A DNA stretch of 64,000 nt from positions 2,914,001 through 2,978,000 of the forward strand of contig CBDCVN010000013.1 in the NCBI GenBank assembly GCA_965223045.1, read 5' to 3'. Position 1 is the first letter of the stretch, and each line of letters begins with the position of its first letter. Positions 24,939-33,048 of this stretch are shown piece by piece. Both the position numbers and the translations under genes were made by a program. The notes beneath the pieces are model-generated. The model did not search any database. It was not told where the DNA came from and saw nothing but the letters and a program-made list of their open reading frames with translations. Source of the stretch: CBDCVN01 sp965223045. Its GTDB lineage: Bacteria > Deinococcota > Deinococci > Deinococcales > Trueperaceae.

Positions 24939-27932
24939 ATGGACTTTCGCCTAAAACTGTTAGGTGTCCCAAAAATAGATCTAAAGAGTGGAGTTTCTGA
25001 TCTTCCTTTAGATAAGCCTACTTCACTGCTTTACTACTTAGCACAAAGAGGAGATTGGGTAAGTCGCAGTGAACTGGCTTTTTTGTATCGTCCAGACTCT
25101 CCTGAAAAAATAGCCCTGAGCAATGTAAGACTATATATTCACCGAGTTAAAAAATACCCTTGGACTGAGGCACTTGAAGTTGAGAAGTCTCGCATAAGAT
25201 ACCAAATTAAGACCGATGTACAAGACTTTAATAAAACTATAAAGCAAGAAGATTGGACTAAAGCCCTTGAGCTTTACCAAGGAACTTTTCTAGAAGGTAT
25301 TAATTTACACAAAAGTGCTGCTTATGAAACTTGGCTCGAGCTAGAAAGGCAAGATCTAAACAGGAAATGGCGCTTGGCTACACTAAAACAAGCAAAACTG
25401 TTTGAAGATAAGCAAAAGTATGCCCCTGCAGAAAAATTAATCGAGCCGCTCATAAAAACCAACCTGCTCGATGAAGAAGCATTACAAAATTACCTCCGTA
25501 TTCTTATTGCAATGGGTCAACACAGTCAAGCTCTAGAAATTTACGAGACTTTTCAAGAGAACTTAAAACGAGAACTCGGCGTTAAACCATTAGAAACCAC
25601 CCGAGCACTGCTAGACAATATTGAGCACAGTAAATCTATACAAAGCCAGATAGTGCTAAAACACTATCTGCACAATCTACCTGCTCAAGCCACACGCTTT
25701 GTGGGACGTAAAAATGAGCTTATACAGCTTTCTGAATACCTTGTTAATCCTGATTGTCGTTTGCTCACAATAGCTGGTTTTGGTGGTATTGGTAAGACAC
25801 GTTTAGCACTGGCACTAGCTGAACAAGAACTAAAGTCTTTTCCTGATGGTGTTTGGTTTATTCCTTTGGCTGGGCTTAGTTCAGCAGATTTGCTAATTTC
25901 AAGTATTGTTGGAGGTTTAGACCTTACTCTTTTAGGCTCTACTGACCCCAAAAAACAGCTTATGGAATTTTTGCAAAACAAAAAATGTCTGTTCCTACTA
26001 GATAATTTCGAGCACTTAACCCAAGGTGTAGACTTGCTGCAAGAATTTCTTGATGGTGCACCGAAACTCAAAATTCTGGTTACCTCGAGGGTTGTACTCG
26101 AGCTAAAAGGTGAATGGATTTTTGATCTTGACGGACTTTCTTATCCTCCTGAAGGCACTAAAGAAGCTTTAGAGGAATTCGATGCTGTTAGGTGCTTTAC
26201 CCAGTATGCCAAGCAAGTCTCAAAAATATTTACAGTAAATGAAGATACTTCTGAGGCTATTGCTGTACTTTGCCGTAAAGTTGAGGGGCTGCCTTTAGCA
26301 CTCGAGCTAGCTGCTACGTGGACTCGTGGTTTAAGCATGAAAGAAATGTTGAGCAGGCTTGATAAAAACTTTAGTTTGCTGTCAAGTACATTGCATGATC
26401 TGCCCCAAAGGCATAGCAGCTTGCGTACGGTTTTTGATTACTCATGGCAACTACTTACTAAGGAAGAACAAAAGGCTCTAACGAAACTTTCAGTGTTTCA
26501 AGGAGGTTTTAACTTAGAGGCTGCTGAAAAAGTTGCCCAAGCACACCTAGCTTTACTGCTTAGCTTGATAAACCGTTCACTTATAAAACGTAATATAGAA
26601 GATCGCTATTCAATACATGAGCTAATTAGGCAACTTGTTGCCCGAAATGCTAAGGGAAAAGCTAATGTACGAAACAAAAACCTACACAGTACTTACTACC
26701 TTAATTTACTTAGCCGTATAATAGAAGAAGATAAGTCACCACTTACTCTTCTTATGCCAGATTTGGACAACCTTCGTAGTGCTTGGTATTGGGCTGTAGA
26801 GCAGCAAAATATCGATGTACTTGCTAAAAGTGTAGAACCAATGAGAATTCTTTATGAGGCAAATGGTCAATTTCATGAGGGCATTGAGCTATTTGGCAAA
26901 GTGACCCAAAACTTACCAACAGAACAGCTCCAACAACAAGCAGTGGTAGGACATGCTCTTATTTCTCGAGCTTGGCTGCAAGGTTGGCTAGGACTTTTTG
27001 AGCAGGCTAGTGAAGAGGCAACACGTGGTTTAGCACTCATTGAATCATTAGGTGGAAACTCTTTAGGTGAAAACCCTGCTATTATCTTAGGGTTACGTAC
27101 CTTGGGGCATGCTGCTTTCCGTTCAGGGAACTTTATCTTGGCTAAACCCCCTTTGGAAAAGGCGCTTTTGCTCGTGAAAAAGAGTAACAATCCTTTAAAT
27201 ACTATGGGAATTCTAGCAACATTGGGACTTGTCTATACTTGGCTAAATCAACTTCCCAAAGCTGGTGCTGTCTTGGAAGAAGCCCTTAACTTAAGCCAAC
27301 AATTTAATAAGCATGAAGTAATTGTTGAAAGTTTGATGGCTTTGGGTGTATTAGATCATATAAATGCTTCTTATAAAGCATCTTGTACACGTTTAGAAGA
27401 GGCACTAGAAATTGCCCAGTTATATGGTTTACAGGGCCACCAACCTCATTTACTCTTTAATTTAGGTCATACACTTCATGGACTAGCAGAATATGACGAG
27501 GCAAAAACCTGTTGCAAACAGGCTCTAGTTCTCGCAGAGCAAACCAAAGACCCACTTGCCCAGATATGGTCGTGGGTGATTCAGGGTCGTATAGCTACTG
27601 CTGAAGGTGATCTTAAACGTTCTGAAGAATACTTTGCTCGAGGCTTTAGTATAGCTTGGCAAACAAATCAAATTAGCGCCGTGTTTATTTCCCTAACCTT
27701 CTTAGCTGAACTGCGTTTAAAGCAAGGTAAGGTAACTAAGGCAGCTGAACTTCTGGGTTTGGTACTTCATAACACTCGAACAGTTCCCCTAATGAAAAAA
27801 ATAGCCCAGCCTGCTTTGGATAATCTTCAGCAGCAACTTGCCCCTGAGATTTTAGAAGATGCTTTGAAACGTGGTCAGGTGATTTCGCTCGAGGCGCTGA
27901 TGAATGATCTTTTTCAGCAATCTATTAAATAA
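24939..27932 (+). CDS. SARP/BTAD - NB-ARC - TPR regulator (STAND ATPase), class MDFRLKLLG
   Basis: This 997-residue regulator has an OmpR-like winged helix at about 1-92 (LLYYLAQRGDWVSRSELAFL), then a bacterial transcriptional activation domain (about 95-235, TKALELYQGTFLEG). The NB-ARC ATPase follows, with Walker A GFGGIGKTRLA near 280, Walker B CLFLLDNFEHL near 352, sensor LVTSRVV near 380 and GLPLALELAAT near 450. TPR-like repeats fill about 600-960. The plan is that of AfsR-type activators, which bind direct repeats at promoters when an unknown ligand or partner releases the ATPase. The gene lies between two secreted-protein genes with phased heptamer operators and is probably translated without a leader. 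Confidence 0.88.
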   Translation: MDFRLKLLGVPKIDLKSGVSDLPLDKPTSLLYYLAQRGDWVSRSELAFLYRPDSPEKIALSNVRLYIHRVKKYPWTEALEVEKSRIRYQIKTDVQDFNKTIKQEDWTKALELYQGTFLEGINLHKSAAYETWLELERQDLNRKWRLATLKQAKLFEDKQKYAPAEKLIEPLIKTNLLDEEALQNYLRILIAMGQHSQALEIYETFQENLKRELGVKPLETTRALLDNIEHSKSIQSQIVLKHYLHNLPAQATRFVGRKNELIQLSEYLVNPDCRLLTIAGFGGIGKTRLALALAEQELKSFPDGVWFIPLAGLSSADLLISSIVGGLDLTLLGSTDPKKQLMEFLQNKKCLFLLDNFEHLTQGVDLLQEFLDGAPKLKILVTSRVVLELKGEWIFDLDGLSYPPEGTKEALEEFDAVRCFTQYAKQVSKIFTVNEDTSEAIAVLCRKVEGLPLALELAATWTRGLSMKEMLSRLDKNFSLLSSTLHDLPQRHSSLRTVFDYSWQLLTKEEQKALTKLSVFQGGFNLEAAEKVAQAHLALLLSLINRSLIKRNIEDRYSIHELIRQLVARNAKGKANVRNKNLHSTYYLNLLSRIIEEDKSPLTLLMPDLDNLRSAWYWAVEQQNIDVLAKSVEPMRILYEANGQFHEGIELFGKVTQNLPTEQLQQQAVVGHALISRAWLQGWLGLFEQASEEATRGLALIESLGGNSLGENPAIILGLRTLGHAAFRSGNFILAKPPLEKALLLVKKSNNPLNTMGILATLGLVYTWLNQLPKAGAVLEEALNLSQQFNKHEVIVESLMALGVLDHINASYKASCTRLEEALEIAQLYGLQGHQPHLLFNLGHTLHGLAEYDEAKTCCKQALVLAEQTKDPLAQIWSWVIQGRIATAEGDLKRSEEYFARGFSIAWQTNQISAVFISLTFLAELRLKQGKVTKAAELLGLVLHNTRTVPLMKKIAQPALDNLQQQLAPEILEDALKRGQVISLEALMNDLFQQSIK

Positions 27933-27984
27933 CCGTAAAAGTCTTTAACTAAGTTTTGTAGGGGATGTTCACCAATTTTTTGGT

Positions 27985-28015
27985 TGAAACGTTGTTGAAA
28001 CGTTAGTCTGAAAAA
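27985..28015 (+). promoter_or_regulatory. TGAAACG operator array before the giant lipoprotein
   Basis: TGAAACG occurs at 27985 and 27996 (11 bp apart) and a variant TGAAAAA at 28009 (13 bp on). The same heptamer with the same 11/13 spacing stands at 60514, 60525 and 60538 before the paralogous gene at 60628. No such array precedes the middle paralogue at 33049, which follows the gene at 32190 closely and is likely read through from it. Confidence 0.65.
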
Positions 28016-28147
28016 CTTCTTCTGTGAACTGTAATTGTAGTTTATTAAAAAGGCAACAAAATAACTTAAAACGTAACATAGCAAAGTTTTATAGACTATA
28101 AATCGCTCACTGACTATGAATCACAGAAACTTCTTAGGAGATTAGGT

Positions 28148-30919
28148 ATGTCAAACCCCTACAACCAACTTAATGTTTTCCTACACTATTGGTTAGTAAT
28201 GCTAATCGTTTTTTGGACCCTTGTTTCTTGCATTGGGGGAGATAACAAGAATCCTCCAAATCCTAAACCTCCAACAGGAGGCCCCTCATTTGTTATTAAT
28301 AGTCCGAAAGATGGTAGCAGTATTTCTGGAACTATTTTCTTCGCTGCACAGCCATCTAATAGTAGTGAAGTAAAGAGTGTCAATTTTAAGGCAGGAAGCA
28401 CTGACCTAGGAACCGATACTACTGCAAATGATGGCTTTAAGGTGTTTCTAAACGCTAAAGACTTTCCTCAGGGTACTTTGGAGTTAACTGCCCTATTAAC
28501 AGGTAAAAATGGTAAGACCACTACCAAGAAAATTAATGTTACGAATGTACCAGCACCACCATCAAATGCAAAGACTACTGCCAAAGGGGCAGTACTTGGT
28601 ACAACTGAGGCCAATGGTGCACTAAGCACACTAACTATTCCAGCAGGTGCTACCGAAGGGGCAAATGTCACCTTTAAAGCAAAAACCAAGGCAGATGTGA
28701 AAGCTGCAACAGGTGTAGATTACGACTCGCTTGGAGTAACATTTCTAGGAGCCCAAGAAATCACCGCTAGTAAACCTCTAGATTCAGCCTTAGCAATTAC
28801 TTCTGGTGGTTTTGGACCAATGGTACAACCAAATCAAGCAGTGGTGAATTACATGATTGCTCCTGATGGTGATGGAGACGGCGTTGGTGAATTAGTAGTA
28901 GTCAACACCGCTAGTGTTACTCCAAATGGGGATATTATCTCTGATCCAATACAGGGGCTTCAAATCGGTAGTGCCGAAGTCACCATCTTAGGGAATACCT
29001 CAACGCTTACCACATTACAAAACGGACTAAGCGGGCCTACAGGGACACGTATTCGTGTTGAGACACAGGGGCTTAATCCCACATCAATTTATGGCAATTT
29101 AGCCATCTGGTCTTCAAAGGTAAATAACCAAGTCTTTGTTATTCCTGGTGCAGTTTTGCTCAATCCTGAAGATAAATTAAAACAAACATTTACAACCTTT
29201 ATTCCACCTCTAGAACCTGGTTTAGCTGAACTGACTATTACCAACAATAGCAATAAAAGTGAAACTATCACTGTTAGGATTGAACCCTCACAACCTTTAT
29301 CAAAAGACTATAAAGAAGTCATTCGAGAACTCCTAACACAGGTAGAAAATAGTATTTTGACCTTATCACCAACTTCCCCTGAGGATGAGGCAAAGATTAG
29401 TGAGATAGCTGCCAAATTTGCAGAGGCAAAGACACAATTTAACTTGCTAGTTACCTCTGAGCTGCCCCCTGAGGTAACTGATGAGATTGAAGTAGAACTA
29501 GTAAATATGGCAACCATGATTGAAAATTCAGGCGTATTTACCTTGTTACAGTCATCAACAGCACTAAATCCCTTGTATGATAGAGTAGATGATCTTGTTA
29601 TGGATTTACTTGCTCTTATGGGTGCAATTGCTACTATTGCAGCTGGCATTGTTGCCTTGGTTGCGTCAACTCCCTTTGCCGCAGCTTTTGCTCTAGCTTT
29701 AGTTGGAGGTGTGGCTTTACTAGGCATAGCATTTCTTCTCTGTAAAATTCTTGGTGGTGGTTATTGCTTCGATGAGCCACCCTGCATTGTTCCTGGTACA
29801 CCCGGTGTACCCTCTTTAGAAGATGCCCTTACCCCACCTGGAGAACCAGGGTTGCAGCAAACGAATCCGAACAGCGGTATGACTGGCATGGGGTCAGTGG
29901 TTCCACCTGGAGGTGATGGTTGCGGTACAACAATGGGCGATAATCCAGCAAACAGTAGTAGTTTACAAAGTCAAAATACGGGCTTGGAAACACTTTACGG
30001 TGACTTAGCTGGACGATTTATAGTAAAGGTTTTTTACGGATCTGGTAATACTGTACCTTTCACAGGAGTTAGTGACTCTGGTGGTTATTTTTACATCCCC
30101 ACGATTCCAGCAGGACAACCTTTTGAAGCAATTGCTTTTGACACACTTACAAATGAAACTCGTTCGTTTGAAGGTACTGGACCAGAGATTGGCAGCTCTA
30201 CTTACATGTTATTTGATTTTTTTGAAGAAGGAACAGGTGGTAATGGAACAGTCATTGACTATAATACCAATACCCAAGGCACCTATGGCGGTACAGATAT
30301 TTACTTGTTTGAAGGAGAAGTTAATGACCTTATCAAACTATCGGTTTTCAGCGAGGATGGTAACACAAGCATGGATTTCCAACTTAGTGATGCTAATGGG
30401 CGGTCTCTTATAAATGGAGTTACTACTGGTGGCTCCTTACTTGAAACAGCAATTGTTGAGCTTGAGCTAAATGGTCTCTACACATTCACCATAAACGGCA
30501 GCCAAAATAGTGGAGATTACACCTTGGGTCTTGCCAAGATTGATCCTCCAGTAGCCTTAGATATGAGTACACCACTATTAGGTAATCTTGAGACTCTTGG
30601 TGAGCAGCAGTACTATAGTTTTAGTGGTAACCTAGATGAAATACTTAATATTGACTTAAGTCATGATCCTGCTTCTAGTCTAAATGCAGAGCTTAATGTA
30701 CTTCAATTAATTAATGGGCTCGAGTTTTATCAGGGAGCAAGTATAGTTATTCGTTTAAGAACAGATGATAATAACCGAAGCAAAAGTGGCTCACGTACAC
30801 TTACTGCTGATGGTGAATACATTATTGAAATGGGTTTGAATCAAGATAATATCTTTGCTAATGACTTAACCAAACATCTAGGGAGTTATCAAGTTGATAT
30901 TAGTTTAGACCAACCTTAG
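28148..30919 (+). CDS. Giant surface lipoprotein, paralogue 1
   Basis: The 923 residues start with a lipoprotein signal (VMLIVFWTLVSC, Cys about residue 28) and a Pro/Asn/Gly linker. Residues 45-135 look Ig-like (FVINSPKDGSSISGTIFFAA); 135-380 form beta-sandwich modules (SLGVTFLGAQEITASKPLDS). Residues about 485-535 are a hydrophobic Ala/Leu/Gly segment (IVALVASTPFAAAFALALVG) able to span or insert in a membrane. A Pro-rich spacer with GMTGMGS follows, then a carboxypeptidase-regulatory-like unit (GRFIVKVFYGSG, GGYFYIPTIPAG) and two C-terminal pre-peptidase-like beta domains (TDIYLFEGEVNDLIKLSVFS, YTLGLAKI). No enzymatic motif is seen. AGGAG at 28137 is the ribosome binding site. Confidence 0.75.
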   Translation: MSNPYNQLNVFLHYWLVMLIVFWTLVSCIGGDNKNPPNPKPPTGGPSFVINSPKDGSSISGTIFFAAQPSNSSEVKSVNFKAGSTDLGTDTTANDGFKVFLNAKDFPQGTLELTALLTGKNGKTTTKKINVTNVPAPPSNAKTTAKGAVLGTTEANGALSTLTIPAGATEGANVTFKAKTKADVKAATGVDYDSLGVTFLGAQEITASKPLDSALAITSGGFGPMVQPNQAVVNYMIAPDGDGDGVGELVVVNTASVTPNGDIISDPIQGLQIGSAEVTILGNTSTLTTLQNGLSGPTGTRIRVETQGLNPTSIYGNLAIWSSKVNNQVFVIPGAVLLNPEDKLKQTFTTFIPPLEPGLAELTITNNSNKSETITVRIEPSQPLSKDYKEVIRELLTQVENSILTLSPTSPEDEAKISEIAAKFAEAKTQFNLLVTSELPPEVTDEIEVELVNMATMIENSGVFTLLQSSTALNPLYDRVDDLVMDLLALMGAIATIAAGIVALVASTPFAAAFALALVGGVALLGIAFLLCKILGGGYCFDEPPCIVPGTPGVPSLEDALTPPGEPGLQQTNPNSGMTGMGSVVPPGGDGCGTTMGDNPANSSSLQSQNTGLETLYGDLAGRFIVKVFYGSGNTVPFTGVSDSGGYFYIPTIPAGQPFEAIAFDTLTNETRSFEGTGPEIGSSTYMLFDFFEEGTGGNGTVIDYNTNTQGTYGGTDIYLFEGEVNDLIKLSVFSEDGNTSMDFQLSDANGRSLINGVTTGGSLLETAIVELELNGLYTFTINGSQNSGDYTLGLAKIDPPVALDMSTPLLGNLETLGEQQYYSFSGNLDEILNIDLSHDPASSLNAELNVLQLINGLEFYQGASIVIRLRTDDNNRSKSGSRTLTADGEYIIEMGLNQDNIFANDLTKHLGSYQVDISLDQP

Positions 30920-30987
30920 CCTGAAGAAGCAATAGCACAATAGCTTTTGTGAAACCTACAGACGTCCATAAAAAAGTTGTTTCTGCG

Positions 30988-31020
30988 AAACCTTAGAGGT
31001 TTTCAAAACCTCTAAGGTTT
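30988..31020. repeat. 33-bp perfect palindrome (AAACCTTAGAGG type)
   Basis: AAACCTTAGAGGTTTT (30988-31003) and AAAACCTCTAAGGTTT (31005-31020) are exact inverses around one base. It follows the giant lipoprotein gene without a T-run, so it is either a weak terminator or a dispersed palindromic repeat. Confidence 0.7.
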
Positions 31021-31093
31021 GGGGGTGATTCCTTCATTACTAATAATCCATAAATCTTTGCTTAAAGCTACTAGGTGCTCTAAAAATGGCTTT

Positions 31094-31122
31094 GTTAAGA
31101 CCTTGTTAAGACCTTGTTAAGA
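31094..31122 (+). promoter_or_regulatory. 11-bp-phased GTTAAGA operator array, second copy
   Basis: GTTAAGA stands at 31094, 31105 and 31116, all exact and 11 bp apart. The surrounding 200 bases (from about 31050 to codon 35 of the next gene) match the block at 24.0-24.27 kb, including the CTTCGGT/ACCGAAG leader hairpin. Confidence 0.7.
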
Positions 31123-31197
31123 CCTGGGGTTCAAAATATATTTCACTTCGGTTCAAGATCAATGTAGACCGAAGGATATTTGAAAGGAAGTTTCGAA

Positions 31198-32103
31198 ATG
31201 AGATATTCTCTAACCCTATTGGTTACCCTTTTAAGCCTTCTAGCATTTGCTCAAAACAATGAGCCCAGAGGTGACGAGCAAAGGCAACCCGTTACTACCG
31301 AGGAAAATGAGCCTAGAGAATTTGAAGAAGGTCAGCCTCCCTTAGTGCTTTATGGTGATAAAGAGAAGGACATACTCGAAGTGACTGCTGTCTCAGGTGC
31401 TGAGCGTAAGCTTATAACACTAGGCCTCCTTACTAACCCCACAGACAAGCCTATTCGTTGGAAACTCGAGATAAAAGATGGAGATGAAAAACCGTTTATA
31501 CAAGTGCCAAGTAATCCCCAGCGGACCACTGTTCAACCCGGCGAAACTAAACCTATTGCCCTAGCTTTGTTAGCTAGAGATGTACCTGTAGGTAATTACC
31601 GAATTCAAACACGTATAAATGTTTCTGGAACAGCAATTACTCTAGATATAAATGAACTTTTTGAGCTAATCTTTGATATTCTTCCTGATGAAGAAGAAAC
31701 TTGCCTTGCTGAAGTTGGTATGGAGAATGTAAAAGTAACAGATGGTCAAGGAATAGGTGAAGGTAAACTTGAACTTCGCATAACCGGCCATGCTGATACA
31801 GATGAAGCTACTTGGCCAAGCAGTGCAGGTAGTGTACAAGTAAGTGAAGGGGATACCATGCCTATAAACATGCCTATAACCACCATCGAGATCCCCGAAG
31901 GTGAAACTCGTACTGTTTCAATCCAAGCTGATGTGCTCGAGATAGATACAGGCCTTGCTGGAAGTGATGATTTTGGTACAGCAAGTGGTACTATGGAACT
32001 AAGTTGTGAAAACCTTCCTCAAAATAAGACATTGACTGTTACAATCAATGGCTCAAATGATGGTGAGGTTAAAGTTAAATTTGAAGCTGTAAGAGCAGAC
32101 TGA
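31198..32103 (+). CDS. Secreted beta-sandwich protein sharing the RTX gene's promoter and signal peptide
   Basis: The start ATG 31198 is set by AAAGGAAG at 31184-31191. The 301 residues begin MRYSLTLLVTLLSLLAFAQ then NNEPRGDEQRQP, nearly identical to the gene at 24171. After about residue 45 the sequence is unrelated: an Ig-like domain (LITLGLLTNPTDKPIRWKLE, VQPGETKPIALALLARDVPV) and a second beta domain with one Cys pair (ETCLAEVG, MELSCENL). It contains no Ca2+ repeats and no enzyme motif. Together with 32190 and 33049 it forms a same-strand run likely transcribed from the GTTAAGA promoter. Confidence 0.65.
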   Translation: MRYSLTLLVTLLSLLAFAQNNEPRGDEQRQPVTTEENEPREFEEGQPPLVLYGDKEKDILEVTAVSGAERKLITLGLLTNPTDKPIRWKLEIKDGDEKPFIQVPSNPQRTTVQPGETKPIALALLARDVPVGNYRIQTRINVSGTAITLDINELFELIFDILPDEEETCLAEVGMENVKVTDGQGIGEGKLELRITGHADTDEATWPSSAGSVQVSEGDTMPINMPITTIEIPEGETRTVSIQADVLEIDTGLAGSDDFGTASGTMELSCENLPQNKTLTVTINGSNDGEVKVKFEAVRAD

Positions 32104-32189
32104 TAAAATACAGCACTGATCTAATTTCTTCTGGGACGTTGCCAAAATATCAACGTCCCTTTAAACACAGAATCTTAAGGAGATCAATT

Positions 32190-33011
32190 ATGCAAGTAAG
32201 AAACCACAAGTCACTTTTTAACTATTCCCTAGCTCTACTTATCTTAATAGGCATAACCACCTTGCTTAGTGCCTGTAGCGCTAGTTCAAATAATGAACCT
32301 ACACCAAGAAATGAAGCAGGTCTTTTTTCTGGACCATACTCAGCAGATAATATAGTTGAAGAAACAGTGAGGCTAGAAGCAGTTGGTGTGCGCACATTTA
32401 GTGTGCAAAAATCAGACACAGTCCCACCCATTGTTGAATTCAATGGTGTTTATAAGGGTAAGCCCTTCAAAGGAATTGGTATTAGTAAGGAAACAGATAT
32501 CAAACTCTGGGAACAAGCCACTGAATTTAAGGTTAGAGGGTTCAGGGTAGAAATTAGTGGCATACCTATGATTCTTGGGCAGGTTGCTATTAAAGGTATT
32601 TCAGAAACAGGTATTAATACTCAAGGGTTACTATCTTCACCTATGGGTGTAGTTCTTGTTCCTGCAAAAGCCGAATTGTCAAGCAGTTTGAACGTGGGTT
32701 CCCTTGTTGAAGTTATGGACGCTGCTGATTATAAGGCTACACAATCAAGAGATACGGAAGTTATCTTGAGAATAACTGCTGAAGATGATTGGGAAACACC
32801 AATTGTAGGTGTTATTTCCCCACGTGATGCAGCCTCTGGCTTACCAACAGGTAAACGGCAAGCCAAAGGTACAGGCAAACTAGATGTATCTGGACAGGTT
32901 ATAGAAACACATATTGGCTCTGTTGCTGTTGTAAAAGGTAATTGGTTTTGGGATGGTGAAACGAATGAAGAGAATGCCCAAAACATTATCGCTATACTTA
33001 TAGGCTTATGA
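32190..33011 (+). CDS. Lipoprotein of unknown function
   Basis: ATG 32190 follows AAGGAG at 32177-32182. The 273 residues start with a lipoprotein signal (LALLILIGITTLLSAC, Cys about residue 29). The mature part contains short beta units resembling repeated OB-like modules (FKVRGFRVEISGIPMILGQV, GKLDVSGQVIETHIGSVAVV, VKGNWFWDGETNEENAQ). I cannot name a family. It lies 86 bases after the secreted gene at 31198 and 37 bases before the giant lipoprotein at 33049. Confidence 0.6.
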   Translation: MQVRNHKSLFNYSLALLILIGITTLLSACSASSNNEPTPRNEAGLFSGPYSADNIVEETVRLEAVGVRTFSVQKSDTVPPIVEFNGVYKGKPFKGIGISKETDIKLWEQATEFKVRGFRVEISGIPMILGQVAIKGISETGINTQGLLSSPMGVVLVPAKAELSSSLNVGSLVEVMDAADYKATQSRDTEVILRITAEDDWETPIVGVISPRDAASGLPTGKRQAKGTGKLDVSGQVIETHIGSVAVVKGNWFWDGETNEENAQNIIAILIGL

Positions 33012-33048
33012 TAAGTTTTATGCTTCTAACACAGCTTTTAGGAGGTTT

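Noticed and set aside
28485..28700. Cohesin/dockerin or adhesin repeat assignment for the giant lipoproteins
   Set aside because: The beta-rich modules lack recognisable dockerin or known adhesin motifs, so I left them as generic beta domains.
29308..29727. Minus-strand 139-codon frame inside the giant lipoprotein
   Set aside because: It is the reverse shadow of the Ala/Leu-rich hydrophobic segment, and low-complexity antisense frames like it occur in the paralogues too.
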